A DNA stretch of 64,000 bases from Siphonodentalium dalli (Eukaryota > Mollusca > Scaphopoda > Gadilida > Siphonodentaliidae), in contig CP136066.1 of assembly GCA_032622095.1 (NCBI GenBank), forward strand, positions 103,561,319 to 103,625,318, read 5' to 3'. The translations under genes were made by a program, and so were the position numbers. Below are positions 44,600-56,929 of the stretch, one piece after another. Each line of letters starts with the position of its first letter. Position 1 is the stretch's first letter. The notes beneath the pieces were generated by a model that was not told the origin of the DNA, made no database searches, and was given only the letters and a program-made list of their open reading frames with translations.

Positions 44600-45590
44600 G
44601 ACGTGGTCGACTGCAGCAGTGATGCCAGGTCTTGTCCACGTAGTGTTTCTCCAGCACCCAGCCCATCTCTTGTTACACCAGTAAATGTGAAAGTTTTAAA
44701 ACGTATGCCACACGGCTGCGATGCTGCTCAAACTTCCTTTTTGGTCGAAGGGTTTTCCAATTGTTTCATTCTAGAGTGCAATCTGTCACAACCTAACATG
44801 GTTGTGAAGAACCTGACATCTGCCCTGGAAAACCACACCCACACAAGCTTATGCGGAGAAAAATGCTAATCCGATTGCAGGCCATTTTAACAATCCGCCT
44901 TTCAAGGACTTCCACATATCACTATTGGGGCGGTGCCCAAAAAAAAGCCAGGGGAATACCGCATGATTCACCATCTGTCATTTCCTTATCGGAGGTCAAA
45001 CAATGATGGTATTCCTCCTGAAAAAACTGTGGTTTAATATTCGTCCATTCAGGATGCAACCTCACTCATTAAAATCACCGGAAGTGGAGGCAGTCTTTAT
45101 GCGTCTTGATATTCTTTCCGCTTTTATGTTGGTTCCTGTCTGTTATGAGGACCACCATTTGCTGAAGTGGAAGGAATAATTTTACTACGACAAGTGACTT
45201 CCCATGGGTTGTTGTCGTTCATGTGTTTTGTACGAGACACTCAGCACTGCCATATAATGGATAGCAACTCAAATATTTGGTCTCAAATTAGTTCACTACA
45301 TTGACGATTTCTGTCTCATTACCCGCTCAATGAACGAGGCAATACTACCCCTAATTTTTTTTTTTTATCTTTGTAAGACCATCGGAGTTCCCATCGAGCA
45401 TGCGAAACCTTTGGCCCAAGTTCCTGCTTGGAATTTTTAGGAATAGAAATTGACTCCAATCGTATGTAAGCTAGGCTACCAGTGGACAACCTCTGTAAAT
45501 GTCGCGACGAAATATCTCAATTATTGGGCTTGGATAAGGCTACTTTGAAACAACTGCAATCAATCCTGTGCTCGTTACACGTTTTCTTGC
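44600..45590 (+). pseudogene. DIRS/YR-type reverse transcriptase relic
   Basis: Plus-strand frames show NCFILECNLSQPNMVVKNLT (N-terminal RT lead), then IGAVPKKKPGEYRMIHHLSF and NNDGIP (44920-45020), MRLDILSAFMLVPVCYEDHH (about 45100, with the first catalytic Asp), LPMGCCRSC (about 45200), and HYIDDFCLI with the YIDD active site at 45297-45308. They end with LEFLGIEIDSNRM and TLKQLQSILCSL. This is an RT of the DIRS/Ngaro branch: the VPKKxPGxxRMIHHLSxPxxxSxNDGIP block is characteristic. At least four stops or frameshifts lie between the blocks, including a T homopolymer near 45355. RNase H and tyrosine recombinase are absent, so the copy is truncated at about 45590. Confidence 0.8.
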
Positions 45591-47110
45591 TGGCCATTCT
45601 GTTTTCAGTCTTGGGGCATCGCTCACTCACAGTATATTTCCTTTGTTTTGGTTGATAAGTTCTATATTTATCTTCATTGTGATTGCACATCTTTTACATC
45701 TTTCTATGCCTATTTTGTTATATGTTTTACTTTGTCAATTTATATATCATAGATATATACATGTATATGCCATGTTGTCGGTTCGTCATGGGCATTCTTT
45801 GCTTTCCAGCAAGCCCAACTGGTTTTTTATGATGGAATACCTGCTGGTTGCATCTTTATTTTCTCCATAAGACAAAATTTTCATTTTTCTTTCATCACAA
45901 TCACTTCACTTTCTAGCACTCATTACCCGGAATTGGGTACGAAAAGAAAGCAAATTATTTCCAACTGGTTTTCCCTGAACCTTCTTTTGATATACGGGCA
46001 TGGGCGGTTAACACCCACAAATGGGTAACATCAATGTATCGACACGGTTTTATTCATTCAAAACCTCTAAATTCCAGCTGTACTAATTATTATGTTATCG
46101 AAATTTACATGCTCATCAAGGCTGGACAATTATCAACCAGATGCGAAATAAATTCGTTGGACCATCCATCGGGTGTCAATCACTCTTCACATGCTAGGGC
46201 AGGTTCCCCAAAACAGGAGTTAGAGCAAAAAGTAGCTAATATGTAACCAAACCATTGGAATGAAATTATTCAACGCATAACATAGTCCAAGTAAAATAGG
46301 CTAATTATATGATCAACTGTATATGATGAATCGGAAAAAATAATCAGAGGATGGAACATTAAGGGGGAATTTAAAAAGGATGCATGTTCACATCTCGGGG
46401 AAACTCGACTGCTAATTAACTCTGCTCGTTATGATGATTTAAATACATAACGTGAACTAAGAATAAATCATAAGTTAGTAAACAAGCACTAGAACCATTT
46501 AAAGAATGTATCAATATACTACGAATGTAGAAAATTCCAATTCAGATAAAACAACTAATGAACTACGCACACATGTATAAATAATAGCCACTCAAATAAT
46601 ATTGTTTTCTCCATCTGTAGCCACATATTTATTCAATTGATATTTTTGACGAATAATGCTATATGTTGTATGTGCTAATTTATCATCTGTGTTCATATAT
46701 ATATATATATTTATGATATATTCCGTCAAATAAATATAATCTATTATTATCATCCATCACTTAACTAACACTTTTTCTGATTGGGCAAAAGCCGCCACGT
46801 GATAATCCGGGGAAAAGTCATATTGGACTCCCGAATGTCATATTGTACTCCCAAGTGTGCAATATGACTTTTTTTATCGGGACTCTGTGACGTCACGAAT
46901 TAACTATTGCGAAATTAATCGGTGAAATTGTGATGCGCGCGTAACACTGGTGGATTTAGCATTGAGCTTTTTTTTTCATTTCCGTGTTTACTGTTCCAAA
47001 TCATGCTTTCTGATGATCCAGGCTTTTATAGAGAATTACGTGCTGACAAATCCCAAAAGTAACAACTAAAGTTTTATTCCCAAAATTTGGATAAACATAC
47101 AGATGGATAA
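45591..47110. other. Unassigned AT-rich sequence
   Basis: The frame at 45568-45870 starts in the RT relic and runs into hydrophobic low-complexity sequence. It is not a gene. Near 46808-46880 TCATATTGGACTCCCGAATG and related units occur in tandem. A (AT)n tract lies at 46697-46710. Confidence 0.35.
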
Positions 47111-47275
47111 TAAAAATGTCATTATACAATATACAGTATAGTACATTGTATAATGACATTGTATATATAAAACAAATACTTTATAATCTAGTCAGTGTTC
47201 GTAGATATGTCCAGATTTGGTGCAAGAAATATACATTACGTATTTGTAACCGGGTTACAGAGGTTACAAGTCAAA
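47111..47275. repeat. Small palindrome
   Basis: AATGTCATTATACAATATAC near 47113 pairs with GTACATTGTATAATGACATT near 47140-47160, a hairpin with arms of about 20 bp. Confidence 0.6.
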
Positions 47276-47660
47276 AATATCCGAAGTGTTTTTTTTTACA
47301 AAGTTACATTTGGAAATCGTTTAAAAATGCGACGTGTTTTTTGTCACATAGTTACATTTGGAAGTCGTTTCAAAAATGCGACGTGTTTTTTTTCTCACAT
47401 AGTTACAAATGCTTATCAGAGAATTACTCCAACTAGAAAAATGAAAATATTTCACCCGTCCTTGTTTAAAAATGAAAATGCGACGTGTTTTTTTTACACA
47501 TAGTTACAAATGCTTATCAGAGAATTACTCCAACTAGAAAATTAAAATATTTCACCTATCCTTGTTAAAAAAGGGTTACAGAGTTACATTTGGAAGTCGT
47601 TTCAAAATGCGACGTGTTTTTTGTCACATAGTTGCAAATGCTTATCAGAGATTTATTCCA
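47276..47660. repeat. Tandem repeat, mixed units of about 53 and about 110 bp
   Basis: GTTACATTTGGAAGTCGTTT with AAAAATGCGACGTGTTTTTT recurs at about 47300, 47350 and 47583, alternating with AATGCTTATCAGAGAATTAC plus TCCAACTAGAAAA at about 47408, 47508 and 47637. Frames of about 100 codons across it are repeat translation. Confidence 0.75.
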
Positions 47661-47899
47661 ACTAGAAAAATGCTTTTCAGAGAATGGCTGCAGTCATAAA
47701 TTAAATTACGAATTCCCGTGTACAAGACGTAATCAAAATAATTCACGGATAGTGAATTGGACAAAGCGTGGCACAATTGATCATGTAAAAAAAAATATGT
47801 TGATAAGGGGCGTAGACTCAAGCCACCCACTGACTATTGACTATACAATGACTTAATGAGTATATGGGACTAGTATGCATATAATAAAATATTTATTTG
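47661..47899. other. Unassigned sequence
   Basis: No feature recognised apart from the end of the preceding array. Confidence 0.3.
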
Positions 47900-48420
47900 A
47901 TACATTTGCTTGAAACTGTCCAAAAATTACTCGACAACGACAATTGGTATTTTCGCATTCCGGCCAATCTGCCATCAGTACTATTACTTCGTACTCAACA
48001 GAAATTCAAATAATGGAAATCTGGTTACCTTATTCTACAACTCAGAGACTAACGAAACCAACAACAACATATGGGTACAGTATCTCTTTAAGCGTGGGTT
48101 AATTCGGAAGACGGTGCCCGAATGTTCTCGATGTCAGCTGACACACAATGCACACTGTCTTAATCAAGATTTGTGCGTAAATCACCTGAGATAAAATCCT
48201 TTATGTGCATGTGGAACGGAAGTAACGGCGTCACATTTTCTATTCCATTGTCCGATATACCGGAAACAACGAAAGGAATGCTTCTCTGGAACATTTAGAA
48301 ATTTTACTCTTAAGTGAAAACATATCTACCTTTAAAATAGTTCAGAAATTATAACTATGACAGAACGTTTTTCCAACTAAAATTTTGAAGCAGCAGCCAT
48401 TAATGATATGACAAGCGGCA
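47900..48420 (+). pseudogene. LINE 3' end relic (C-terminal zinc-knuckle of RT)
   Basis: Plus-strand reading gives HNAHCLNQDLCVNHLR, a stop, then NPLCACGTEVTASHFLFHCP and IYRKQRKECFSG (about 48145-48285). The pattern 'HxLNxDLxxxHLxxxPxCxCGxxxxxxHFLFHCPxYxxxR' is the typical C-terminus of an invertebrate non-LTR retrotransposon. The single stop and neighbouring frameshifts show it is dead. Upstream RT motifs are not recognised. Confidence 0.75.
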
Positions 48421-48940
48421 TCGAAGTATTAAGTGCATTAATTACATATATTGCTCTCATTGTTCTCATTCAATCCAAATTTACACATGAAAAATTAACG
48501 TATAAGTTCCCTGCCTCTAAGTAGCACAATTGAGTCAAATTGAGATATGGTCATTCGTGGAGACGGCAAATATAAGGCTTTCAGCCGAATCCACTTCATC
48601 ATCCTACACAAGGAACACAATAGTATATATATATATTGTATTATACATGATGTGGTTTGAATGAGAATAAAATATTATTAAACTAATGAACACTGTCCTC
48701 CAGACAGAGGCATATAATTAAACAGAGCGGTGTCGGATGGTGTGGCTTTACAACCGTGGCTATGAAAACAGTTTGGGACAGTTTTGAGGAAGTGATAGCG
48801 ATGTGAAAGTTATGAGAAATATAAAAAACCAAGTTGAACCTGTTTGCAGATGAGATTTGATTGTCTCGAAAAGACGCACACACAAAAAAGGACATCAGGT
48901 CATCCAATCCTTTCCACTTGCGCGCTCTTGATTAATTAGC
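48421..48940. other. Unassigned sequence
   Basis: Contains a short (TA)n tract near 48625. No gene recognised. Confidence 0.3.
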
Positions 48941-49015
48941 TGACACACAATGAACACTGTCTTAATCAAGATTTGTGCGAAAATCACCTAAGATCAAATC
49001 CTTTATGCGCATTTG
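48941..49015 (+). pseudogene. Second fragment of the same LINE 3' end
   Basis: CTGACACACAATGNACACTG and onward repeats 48135-48205 with few changes, reading HNEHCLNQDLCENHLR. The match stops after about 70 bp and runs into the modules described next. Confidence 0.65.
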
Positions 49016-49029
49016 TTTCCAATGTTTTT

Positions 49030-49911
49030 TGTGCCGAATGACCCCAAAATGACTCGTTTCCCATTTACATGTCAATGGTAACATTCATGACAAATTTCAT
49101 GATGATCCGACCAAAGATACGACATGTAGCCTGTGTCAAAGGATTTAGTCATACAAAGGGTAAAATCCAAGATGGCCATGTTGGATGCCATCTTGTTTCG
49201 TGACTACGCGCCCACATTTTTTCGTGTTAACATTGCTTAATAGTTGAGGGATATAATATGGAAGAACATAATTGGGTGAAGTTAAGTCCTGTGGTGTGGG
49301 GTGTAGGGGTACCCTGTCAGCTTCCAGAAAATTATATTTGTTTTTTTCATTGCCGTCACGTGACATTTTGATCTCCGGTGATGTCATCAATGACAAAATC
49401 ATAAATGTTTTTCTTTCACTGGATAGAGTATTCCAATACCTACAAATTGGCACATCACATGTTAAAATCCAATCACTTATATGGGATACCGTTTCCCCCA
49501 CCCCATCATAATCGGAAAATGTAGCTCAACTTTGCGAAGAAGTTAAATTTTTGTGATGAAAAATAAATGGAATGATGAATTGAATTTTGAAATCAAAGAT
49601 GGCCGCTGGCGTCATTGCCGAATGACCACAAAATGACTCGTTCCCATCTACATGTCAATGTTATCATCGATGCAAAATTTCATGATTATCCGACAAAGGT
49701 ATGACATGTAGCCAGCGCCGAAGGATTTAGTCATACAAAGAGTAAAATCCAAGATGGCTGTCGGCGGCCATGATTTATGGCCGAATGAACCCAAAATGAT
49801 TCATTCCCATCTACATGTCAATGTCAACAGCCATGACAAATTTCATAATGATCCGAGCAAAGGTATGACCTGTAGCCCGTGTCGAAGGATTTAGTCATGC
49901 AAAGAGATTTA
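49030..49911. repeat. Three diverged interspersed modules of about 140 bp
   Basis: CCAAAATGACTCGTTYCCAT, CATGATNATCCGACAAAG and GGATTTAGTCATACAAAGNG recur at about 49040-49175, 49620-49760 and 49785-49910. Between the first two lies unique sequence (49180-49600) with minus/plus frames of 79-118 codons that show no domain. Confidence 0.6.
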
Positions 49912-51225
49912 GGAACATACCCATTTTCTATGATGGACCCTTAAAATTGTGAACCCCAAATTTGAGCCCGTGCAGTGTAAACCTAAGTGAACTTTTCCCG
50001 GTCATGTCCAGATGCAGGACGGTCCAGATATGTCTCAATATCCATATTATATGCCCAGAATCCAAAGATATAGGCACATACCCATTTTTTATGATTGCCC
50101 TTAAAATGGTGAACCCAAAATTTGAGCCCGTGCAGTGTAAACCTAAACCAACTATACATCAGTCATGTCCAGATGCAGGACGGTCCAGATATGTCCCACC
50201 ATCCATATTATATGCCAGAATCCAAAGGTATAGGCACATAACAATTTTCTATGATGGACCCTTAAAATGGTGAACCTCAAATTTGAGCCCATGCAGTTTA
50301 AACCTAAGTAAACTATACATGAGTCATGTCCAGATGCAGTACGGTCCAGGTATGTCCCAACATCCATATCATATGCCAGAATCCAAAGATATAGGCACAT
50401 AACAATTTTCTACGAAGGGCCCTTCAAATTGTGAACCCCAAATTTGAGCCGTGCAGTTTAAACCTAAGTAAACTATTCCCGGTCATGTCCAGATGCAGGA
50501 CGGTCCAGATATGTCTCAATATCCATATTATATGCCCAGAATCCAAAGATATAGGCACATACCCATTTTTTATGATTGCCCTTAAAATGGTGAACCCAAA
50601 ATTTGAGCCCGTGCAGTGTAAACCTAAACCAACTATACCTCAGTCATGTCCAGATGCAGGACGGTCCAGATATGTCCCACCATCCATATTATATGCCAGA
50701 ATCCAAAGGTATAGGCACATAACAATTTTCTATGACGGACCCTTAAAATGGTGAACCTCAAATTTGAGCCCATGCAGTTTAAACCTAAGTAAACTATACA
50801 TGAGTCATGTCCAGATGCAGTACGGTCCAGGTATGTCCCAACATCCATATCATATGCCAGAATCCAAAGATATAGGCACATAACAATTTTCTACGAAGGG
50901 CCCTTCAAATTGTGAACCCCAAATTGAGCCGGTGCAGTTTAAGCCTAAGTAAACTATTCATGAGTCATGTCCAAATGCAGGACGGTCCAGATATGTCCCA
51001 ACATCCATATCATATGCCAGAATCCAAAGATATAGGCACATAACAATTTTCTATGATGGGCCCTTCAAATTGTGAACCCCAAATTTGAGCCGGTGCAGTT
51101 TAAACCTAAGTAAACTATTCATGAGTCATGTCCAGATACAGGACGGTCCAGATATGTCCCAACATCCATATTATATGCCATAATCCAAAGATATAGGCAC
51201 ATAAAAAATTTCTATGATGGGCAGG
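49912..51225. repeat. Satellite array, about 160-bp unit with 480-bp higher-order period
   Basis: Eight head-to-tail units, each with ATAGGCACATA, TTTTCTATGATGGACCCTTA, AATTTGAGCCC, CATGTCCAGATGCAGGACGG and TATATGCCAGAATCCAAAG. Units at 49962-50430 and 50443-50910 are much more alike in blocks of three than between neighbours, so the array spread as a trimer. The 103- and 107-codon frames are products of the repeat. Confidence 0.9.
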
Positions 51226-51439
51226 AGTGGTAGTAAAAAATTTGCAGAAAGGTATGCCGTTTTTTTGCATCTGGCATTTTCGGGGACCCACCACCCCCAA
51301 ACCTGCAAATTTTTTATTTTTTAGTCCCAATTTTTCCACACCCACCCACCAAATTGCACTAAAATTGGTCTAAAATCGCATAAAACTCTACTGATATCAC
51401 TCATATGACTGAGAATGATCTCATTTAGTATATAAATAA
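51226..51439. other. Unassigned sequence
   Basis: Flank between the satellite and the inverted-repeat complex. Confidence 0.3.
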
Positions 51440-51758
51440 ACACTGTCGGTTACCCTTTTAGGTTTGGACGTTTCAAGAAGGTGGCGCCCAGTGGACAGGA
51501 TAAACGGAAAGTTAATATATTGTCTTCAAGCATCAATTAACGACATCTTTCAGTGATACATCTTTAAACAGTTATATAGGAATTTGTATGCCCAACACCT
51601 ACGTAACACGCCTTTCGCATGACAGGCATGCGAAGTGTTGTATTTGGCGTGTCAAGTCGTCATAAATTTTCGAAATTTTATCGAGGCGGCGAAATGTTCG
51701 CTTTTTCGTAATTTTTGGGCATGGGCTCATGGATCCGCAAATTTATGTATTGTCCTGG

Positions 51759-53931
51759 GCCCTGTACTATAGATTCCCAATACCCGTGTTTTGACTGTGG
51801 GGAACGTTTCGAATACTATGGATACCGGTAATTTACAAGTGTGTGCGATTCCCCGTCATTTACAAGAACAGACAAAATCCAGTACTACAGATCTCCGTTT
51901 GCTGCGCGTGGAGGCGAACACGTGTTAATGGGTAAAGAGAACTTACTCTAATGTTATACATGAATGGATATAGCAATGCCTATTTGAGTCAGTTTGCGAG
52001 TGGTTTAGTTGATGTATAAAGGTACATCTATGTGACAAGTTTCCGATAGTTGTGTTATTTTGTCCACAATTACATGCGCACTGTGACAATTCATTTCATC
52101 GGTATAGTGCGTGGAATACTTGTTATCATGTTGAGATGTTTTATCCCACATTGATTGCGTATTAGAGCGGAATATAGGGAATTCAATGTACGTATAACGT
52201 GACAACCCACCCCAATCTATTCATATCTGAACCCACATGTCCCATGGCGGTCAGCTTGCTCCGCCTCTGTTATTGCTACTACACACATGCTTACATCATT
52301 TTACGCTGAACACGAGTACAAAATATCATAAGTGAAAACGCTCTTTATAAGTGGTAGATGTTTTCTTGATCTACATCATAGACTATATATACAGCTTTTC
52401 CTGGCTTTCCTTGTATTTACATGGTTCATGGTAAAATATATTTAATGATGTATGTACGAACACAAAGGGATAGAGACGGATAGAGTGATCACAAATAAAC
52501 ACCACCGACAGAAAAAAACCTACACATGGTGATTATATGGTGTCAGATTGAGCAGGGTAACTTTTAACTGTATGTCGTATACATACGATTTCGATACATT
52601 TACAATGTAATTGAAAACAAACTGAATTGCCGGAGATAACAGACTGATAAAAATATTTCCAAGTGGAAAGGGTGCAAATATATAAATCAAGTGTTGCTGT
52701 TACTTTTTGTTTAAGGAGAAACTTAGATTTTACAACAAAAATTATACTGAATGTAGGAAAACATCATACTAGTGGTATAAAGTATAATTTGCAGTTATAT
52801 TAGCTGGAAAATTTAGCTATTGGAATGATTACAACCTATTCTCCAGTCTTAATGTTCAAACTCAGTGCCATTTTCTGCCATGGAATCTCGGTAACATTCA
52901 TGTATAGGGTCTCCACTGCCCGAGTGTACCTCCATCCCTTGAACCAGATATTATTTCCGAGTCCGGAAAACTATATTTGCACCCCATTCGGTTGAAATAT
53001 TGCAATGGTTACTCAAGATTTCCAACTGTTAGAAATCTCCAACCCAACAACTCCAACCGATCGAAACTTCTCAACTGATTGCCATTTAACTCCATAATTC
53101 AATCATATGTGGGATCATCGTGAACTTTGTAACGAAGATTATAGTGATGCCCCAACCCCCTATCGACGCGTCCCTGCATGAAATTACCAATTGTTGAGTA
53201 TTTTGGTGAGATTCGGCCCTGTCACAACATAATTTACGTGGAAACCCTTATTTATCAAAGGCAACTTCTCTCTGTTTATGAACCCCATCTCAAAATATAT
53301 CTATATACGCCCATGCATAATTTGAACCCAGCATCCCAACATGATACGACATTGATGTTATTGGCCCCGTGAGAACTTAGCACGACGACAAAGGGTTAAT
53401 GGATGAGTGCGCAATACACCCAGCGATAATCCTGCATATCGACATTCGTACGCGTTTCATTGCGGTGACAACCACTAATTCATCCTCGTTTATTTGTAAT
53501 TTTAACACCGTGTTCTACCCGATGCTGTGTTATTTCTGTACTATGGAACTACCTAAGTTGGTAATTTATCAGCCCGTCAAGTGAGTTCTTGTTTTTCCTC
53601 AAGATAGACAATTAGCGTACTATAGAATAACAAAAAGATGCAGCGTTAGGGCACTCCATTCACCCCAAAAACCGAGCAGCTTGCTGCTGAAATGAATCCC
53701 AGTTACAGATGGCTCGCCGAGAATATCATATAAGTCAGTTCACATCGATGTATGGTGTGAACAAAGGGTAATCGACTATTGTTAAATTCCAATAAACAAT
53801 GCAAGTCATTTACAAGAATACAATTGCTCGAGTACTATAGAACACAAGTCTCGCTTTACAAGACAAGGAAATTACCGAGGAACGTTCTCCGTCGGTTAAA
53901 ACACGGCTATTGGTAATCTATAGTACAGGTC
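51759..53931. mobile_element. 2.17-kb TIR element inserted into the left arm
   Basis: Ends CCTGTACTATAGATTCCCAA and, at the right, its mirror ...TTGGTAATCTATAGTACAGG; inverted identity continues through CGTGTTTT / AAAACACG. The uninterrupted arm at 56020-56040 reads straight through the site. Comparison suggests an imperfect duplication of about 8-10 bp (GTCCTGGGC at the left, GTCCATGGGT at the right), compatible with hAT- or MULE-type elements. A lone left end lies at 61147. The interior has no recognised coding. Confidence 0.72.
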
Positions 53932-54194
53932 CATGGGTAGATTATGCTGCCACACATCTTTGGAATGCAAATCTGGCGATATTTTTTGAAAATTTCAAAA
54001 TGTTCAGGTTGCAATTCGCATTAATTCCGATGATTCTGTTCAGGTTCAGAAACAATTTTCGTTCAGGTTCGAACAATTTTCGTTCAGGTTCGGACAATTT
54101 TCGTTCAGGTTCGGACGCATCAGAACCTCACCGAGAAGCGAAATGCCCAGCTGCAGTCGCGCTGTTATTGTGTTTGTTGCTTGCTCCGCGTGTA

Positions 54195-54545
54195 TAATGT
54201 TTCGCTGATTCTTTGTATACATGGGCCATGGGCGTTTTATTTATTGAAATGGGAATTTTTGGGACGGATTAAAAGTCGAACTGCGACCCGGAGGCCGAGT
54301 CCGGTAAAAGGTGTAGTTGGGAATTCTGGTGAGATGCATGAGAAACATTCAGTGATAAGCCGTATATAGTTGTTGTAATAATTTGAAGGATTGTTTGTCT
54401 TAACGGAATTATGAGTTGGTCATTCGTGAAACCAATATATTTTATATTCTATAATTACAATCATGGGTATATAATATATGATCTTGAGCGGGTTACCATT
54501 TCTGACATTGTTTTTCTTGTCTTCTATTCGTAAAAAACAAACACG
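54195..54545. repeat. Dispersed repeat, copy 1
   Basis: TATAATGTTTCGCTGATTCT at 54195 starts a segment repeated in the same orientation at 55296, also related to the split copy at 13019-14440. Shared blocks: AAGTCGAACTGCGACCCGGA, GAGTCCGGTAAAAGGTGTA, AATTTGAAGGATT, TAACGGAATT. Confidence 0.75.
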
Positions 54546-55295
54546 ATAAACGGGGAACACGTGGCATGGTGTTAGCCATGCAGTCCGGAATAATTTGGGT
54601 GGACTTTCTTATTGCATGCATGCATGGAAGATACATGTATGCGTACTTGTGGTTTCCTCCCAGCCCGCATACGAGGCCAATAATGTCGCCGCAGGTAGAT
54701 GATCAGATAACTGTCCACAACCGTCGATACATCTTCCTGTTACATGTTAAGTATGCATGGCCATTGGGATTAGACTGGTATTCACTGGTGATGATGTGAC
54801 ATTCCAAGCTGCAAAACAGGGTTAATCAGAGCGCGAACGCTATGCGAACATAGAGAATATGGTTTCCCGAATATTACCTGCCATGTGCGAATCTTCACGA
54901 GCGGTGATATTTCAGGAATATATTACTCGAGAAACCATATATGTTCTCTTTATGTTATGCTTATGGTAAGTAATTCTGCAAAACTACAAGTATGTGTCTA
55001 TCGAAACAAGAATTTAGACGCCGAAGTAGCGAAACTAATGCAAACAATATCAGCTGTTTCCGTTGGCAAATTACGCATCACTAAATTTGGGTGGAAAATT
55101 TCCTACTTGCGCCTAAAAGAATAGTTCCTACCCAATGGTTAAATATTACACACAGAAACTCAATTATCAAGACAAATAACAACTGAATACGTAATAAAAC
55201 AGGATCATTTGTTTTCTTTAGAACTTATCTCAGTAATGAACTATTTTCAGTCTTCCGCGGAATATCGCGTATATATAGATCCATTGTTAATAGCG
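54546..55295. other. Unassigned sequence inside the inverted-repeat complex
   Basis: An inverted pair around 54861 / 54940 (GAATATGGTTTCCCGAATAT with ATATATTACTCGAGAAACCATAT) forms a hairpin. The frames at 54566 and 54885 have no domain. Confidence 0.35.
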
Positions 55296-55610
55296 CGAAT
55301 ATAATGTTTCGCTGATTCTTGGTATGCATGGGTCATGTGCGTTTTATATAGAAATGGACATTTTTGGGACGGATTAAAAGTCGAACTGCGACCCGGAGGC
55401 CGAGTCCGGTAAAAGGTGTAATTGGGAATTCTGGTGAGATGAATGAGAAACCTTCAGTGAAACGTGAAACAGTTGTAATAATTTGAAGGATTAGTTTTTT
55501 TAACGGAATTATGAGTTGGTCATTCGTGAAACCAATATATTTTATATTCTATAATTACAATCATGGGTATATAATATATGATCTTTACCATTTCTGACAT
55601 TGGTTTTCAT
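55296..55610. repeat. Dispersed repeat, copy 2
   Basis: Direct copy of 54195-54545 with small deletions. Confidence 0.75.
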
Positions 55611-56352
55611 GTATGTAATATGGCAATGTAATTTCATTCCCAACTAGCTGGCGTATAGCCGACATTGCTCGAGATTATTGGCAACAATATTTAACTGTGG
55701 CTTTTGTCCCACTCATTCGGAGAAATTACCACCTATATTTGGAAATTTCAGCTGACATCTTTAGATATAACAAAGCGTGTTCGTAAGCAACACGCGCAAT
55801 AACAGCGCGGCTACAGCTAGGCACTTCGCTTCTTGGTGAGGTTTTGATGCGTTTGAACTTGAACAAAAATTGTCCGAACCTGAACGAAAATTGTTTCTGA
55901 ACCTGAACAAAATCATCGGAAATATTGCGAATCTGAACCTGAACATTTTGAAATTTTCAAAGGTCGTTTTTCGGAGTTAGACAATAAAAATATCGCCGGT
56001 TTTGCATTCCGAAGATGTGTGGTAGCCTAATCTGCCCAGGACAATACATAAATTTGCGGATCCATGAGCCCATGGCCAAAATATTACGAAAAAGCGAACA
56101 TTTCGCCGCCTCGATAAAATTTCGAAAATTTATGACGACTTGACACGCCAAATACAACATTTCGCATGCCTGTCATGCGAAAGGCATGTTACATGGGTGT
56201 TGGGCATACAAATTCCTACATAACTGTTTAAAGGTGTATCACCGAAAGATGTCGTTAATTGATGCTTGAAGACAATATATTAACTTACCGTTTATCCTGT
56301 CCACTGGGCGCCGCCATCGTGAAACATCTAAACGGGTATCCGACAGTGATAA

Positions 56353-56929
56353 CAGTTTAACCTGTTTTAGAAGCTGTTTTAATTGAAAAAATTGCTGATC
56401 ATCTGTAAACCTAGGTCATTGTGCAGAATACACAAAATTTCATAATTTCTAACTATTTCCTGATTAGTCTGTCAACCAGCCCATTATCTAACATATTCCA
56501 TACCACTTATGTTAGTCTACTGGAGCAACTTACTTCTATTATACTAAACTAGCTGAAACAAGCTCCCTTTGGGAGCCTATATTCTGCATCGGAGCTACAT
56601 GTGGCCCCCTTTGTGGGACTTCGCAAACATTTTGATCTTAGACAGAGCCTTCATTTAGCGGCGGCCCATTTGTGCGCTTCAAGTACGTTTGGTTATTGAA
56701 ACATTTTGATATATATATATTGTTTTAATATATTTTTTTAAAGATTGAATTCCTTGCTCAATTTAATAAAATCAATTTTATTTTATTTTTTTTAATTAAA
56801 ATTTTTGAAAAACTAACACCATTAGAACATCCGCCAGGGTACCCCGAGTCACCACACCAAATTTGGTTGAACTCGATGCAGGGGTCTGAGAGAAAAATCC
56901 GGACAGTTCCTACTCGTTTATATATGTAC
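56353..56929. other. Unassigned AT-rich sequence
   Basis: No gene recognised. The modules TTTGGGAGCC and CCCCCTTTGTGGGAC near 56567 and 56610 resemble the repeat at 42235-42270. Confidence 0.3.

Larger units (their letters stand above)
51440..56352. mobile_element. Large inverted-repeat complex (about 4.9 kb) with CACTGTCGG ends
   Basis: The left arm at 51446-51765 (CACTGTCGGTTACCC... to ...ATGTATTGTCCTGGGC) pairs with 56033-56350 (GCCCAGGACAATACAT... to ...GGGTATCCGACAGTG). A second arm pair, 53930-54190 with 55775-56035, follows directly on the right side but is separated by 2.17 kb on the left. That 2.17 kb is a separate TIR insertion (51759-53931). No clear target duplication at the outer edge. 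CACTG termini recall Chapaev/CMC-type DNA transposons, but no transposase is present. Confidence 0.7.

Noticed and set aside
49962-50754. Two nearly identical frames of 103 and 107 codons as a duplicated gene
   Set aside because: They are 481 bp apart inside a 160-bp satellite and differ by satellite mutations only.
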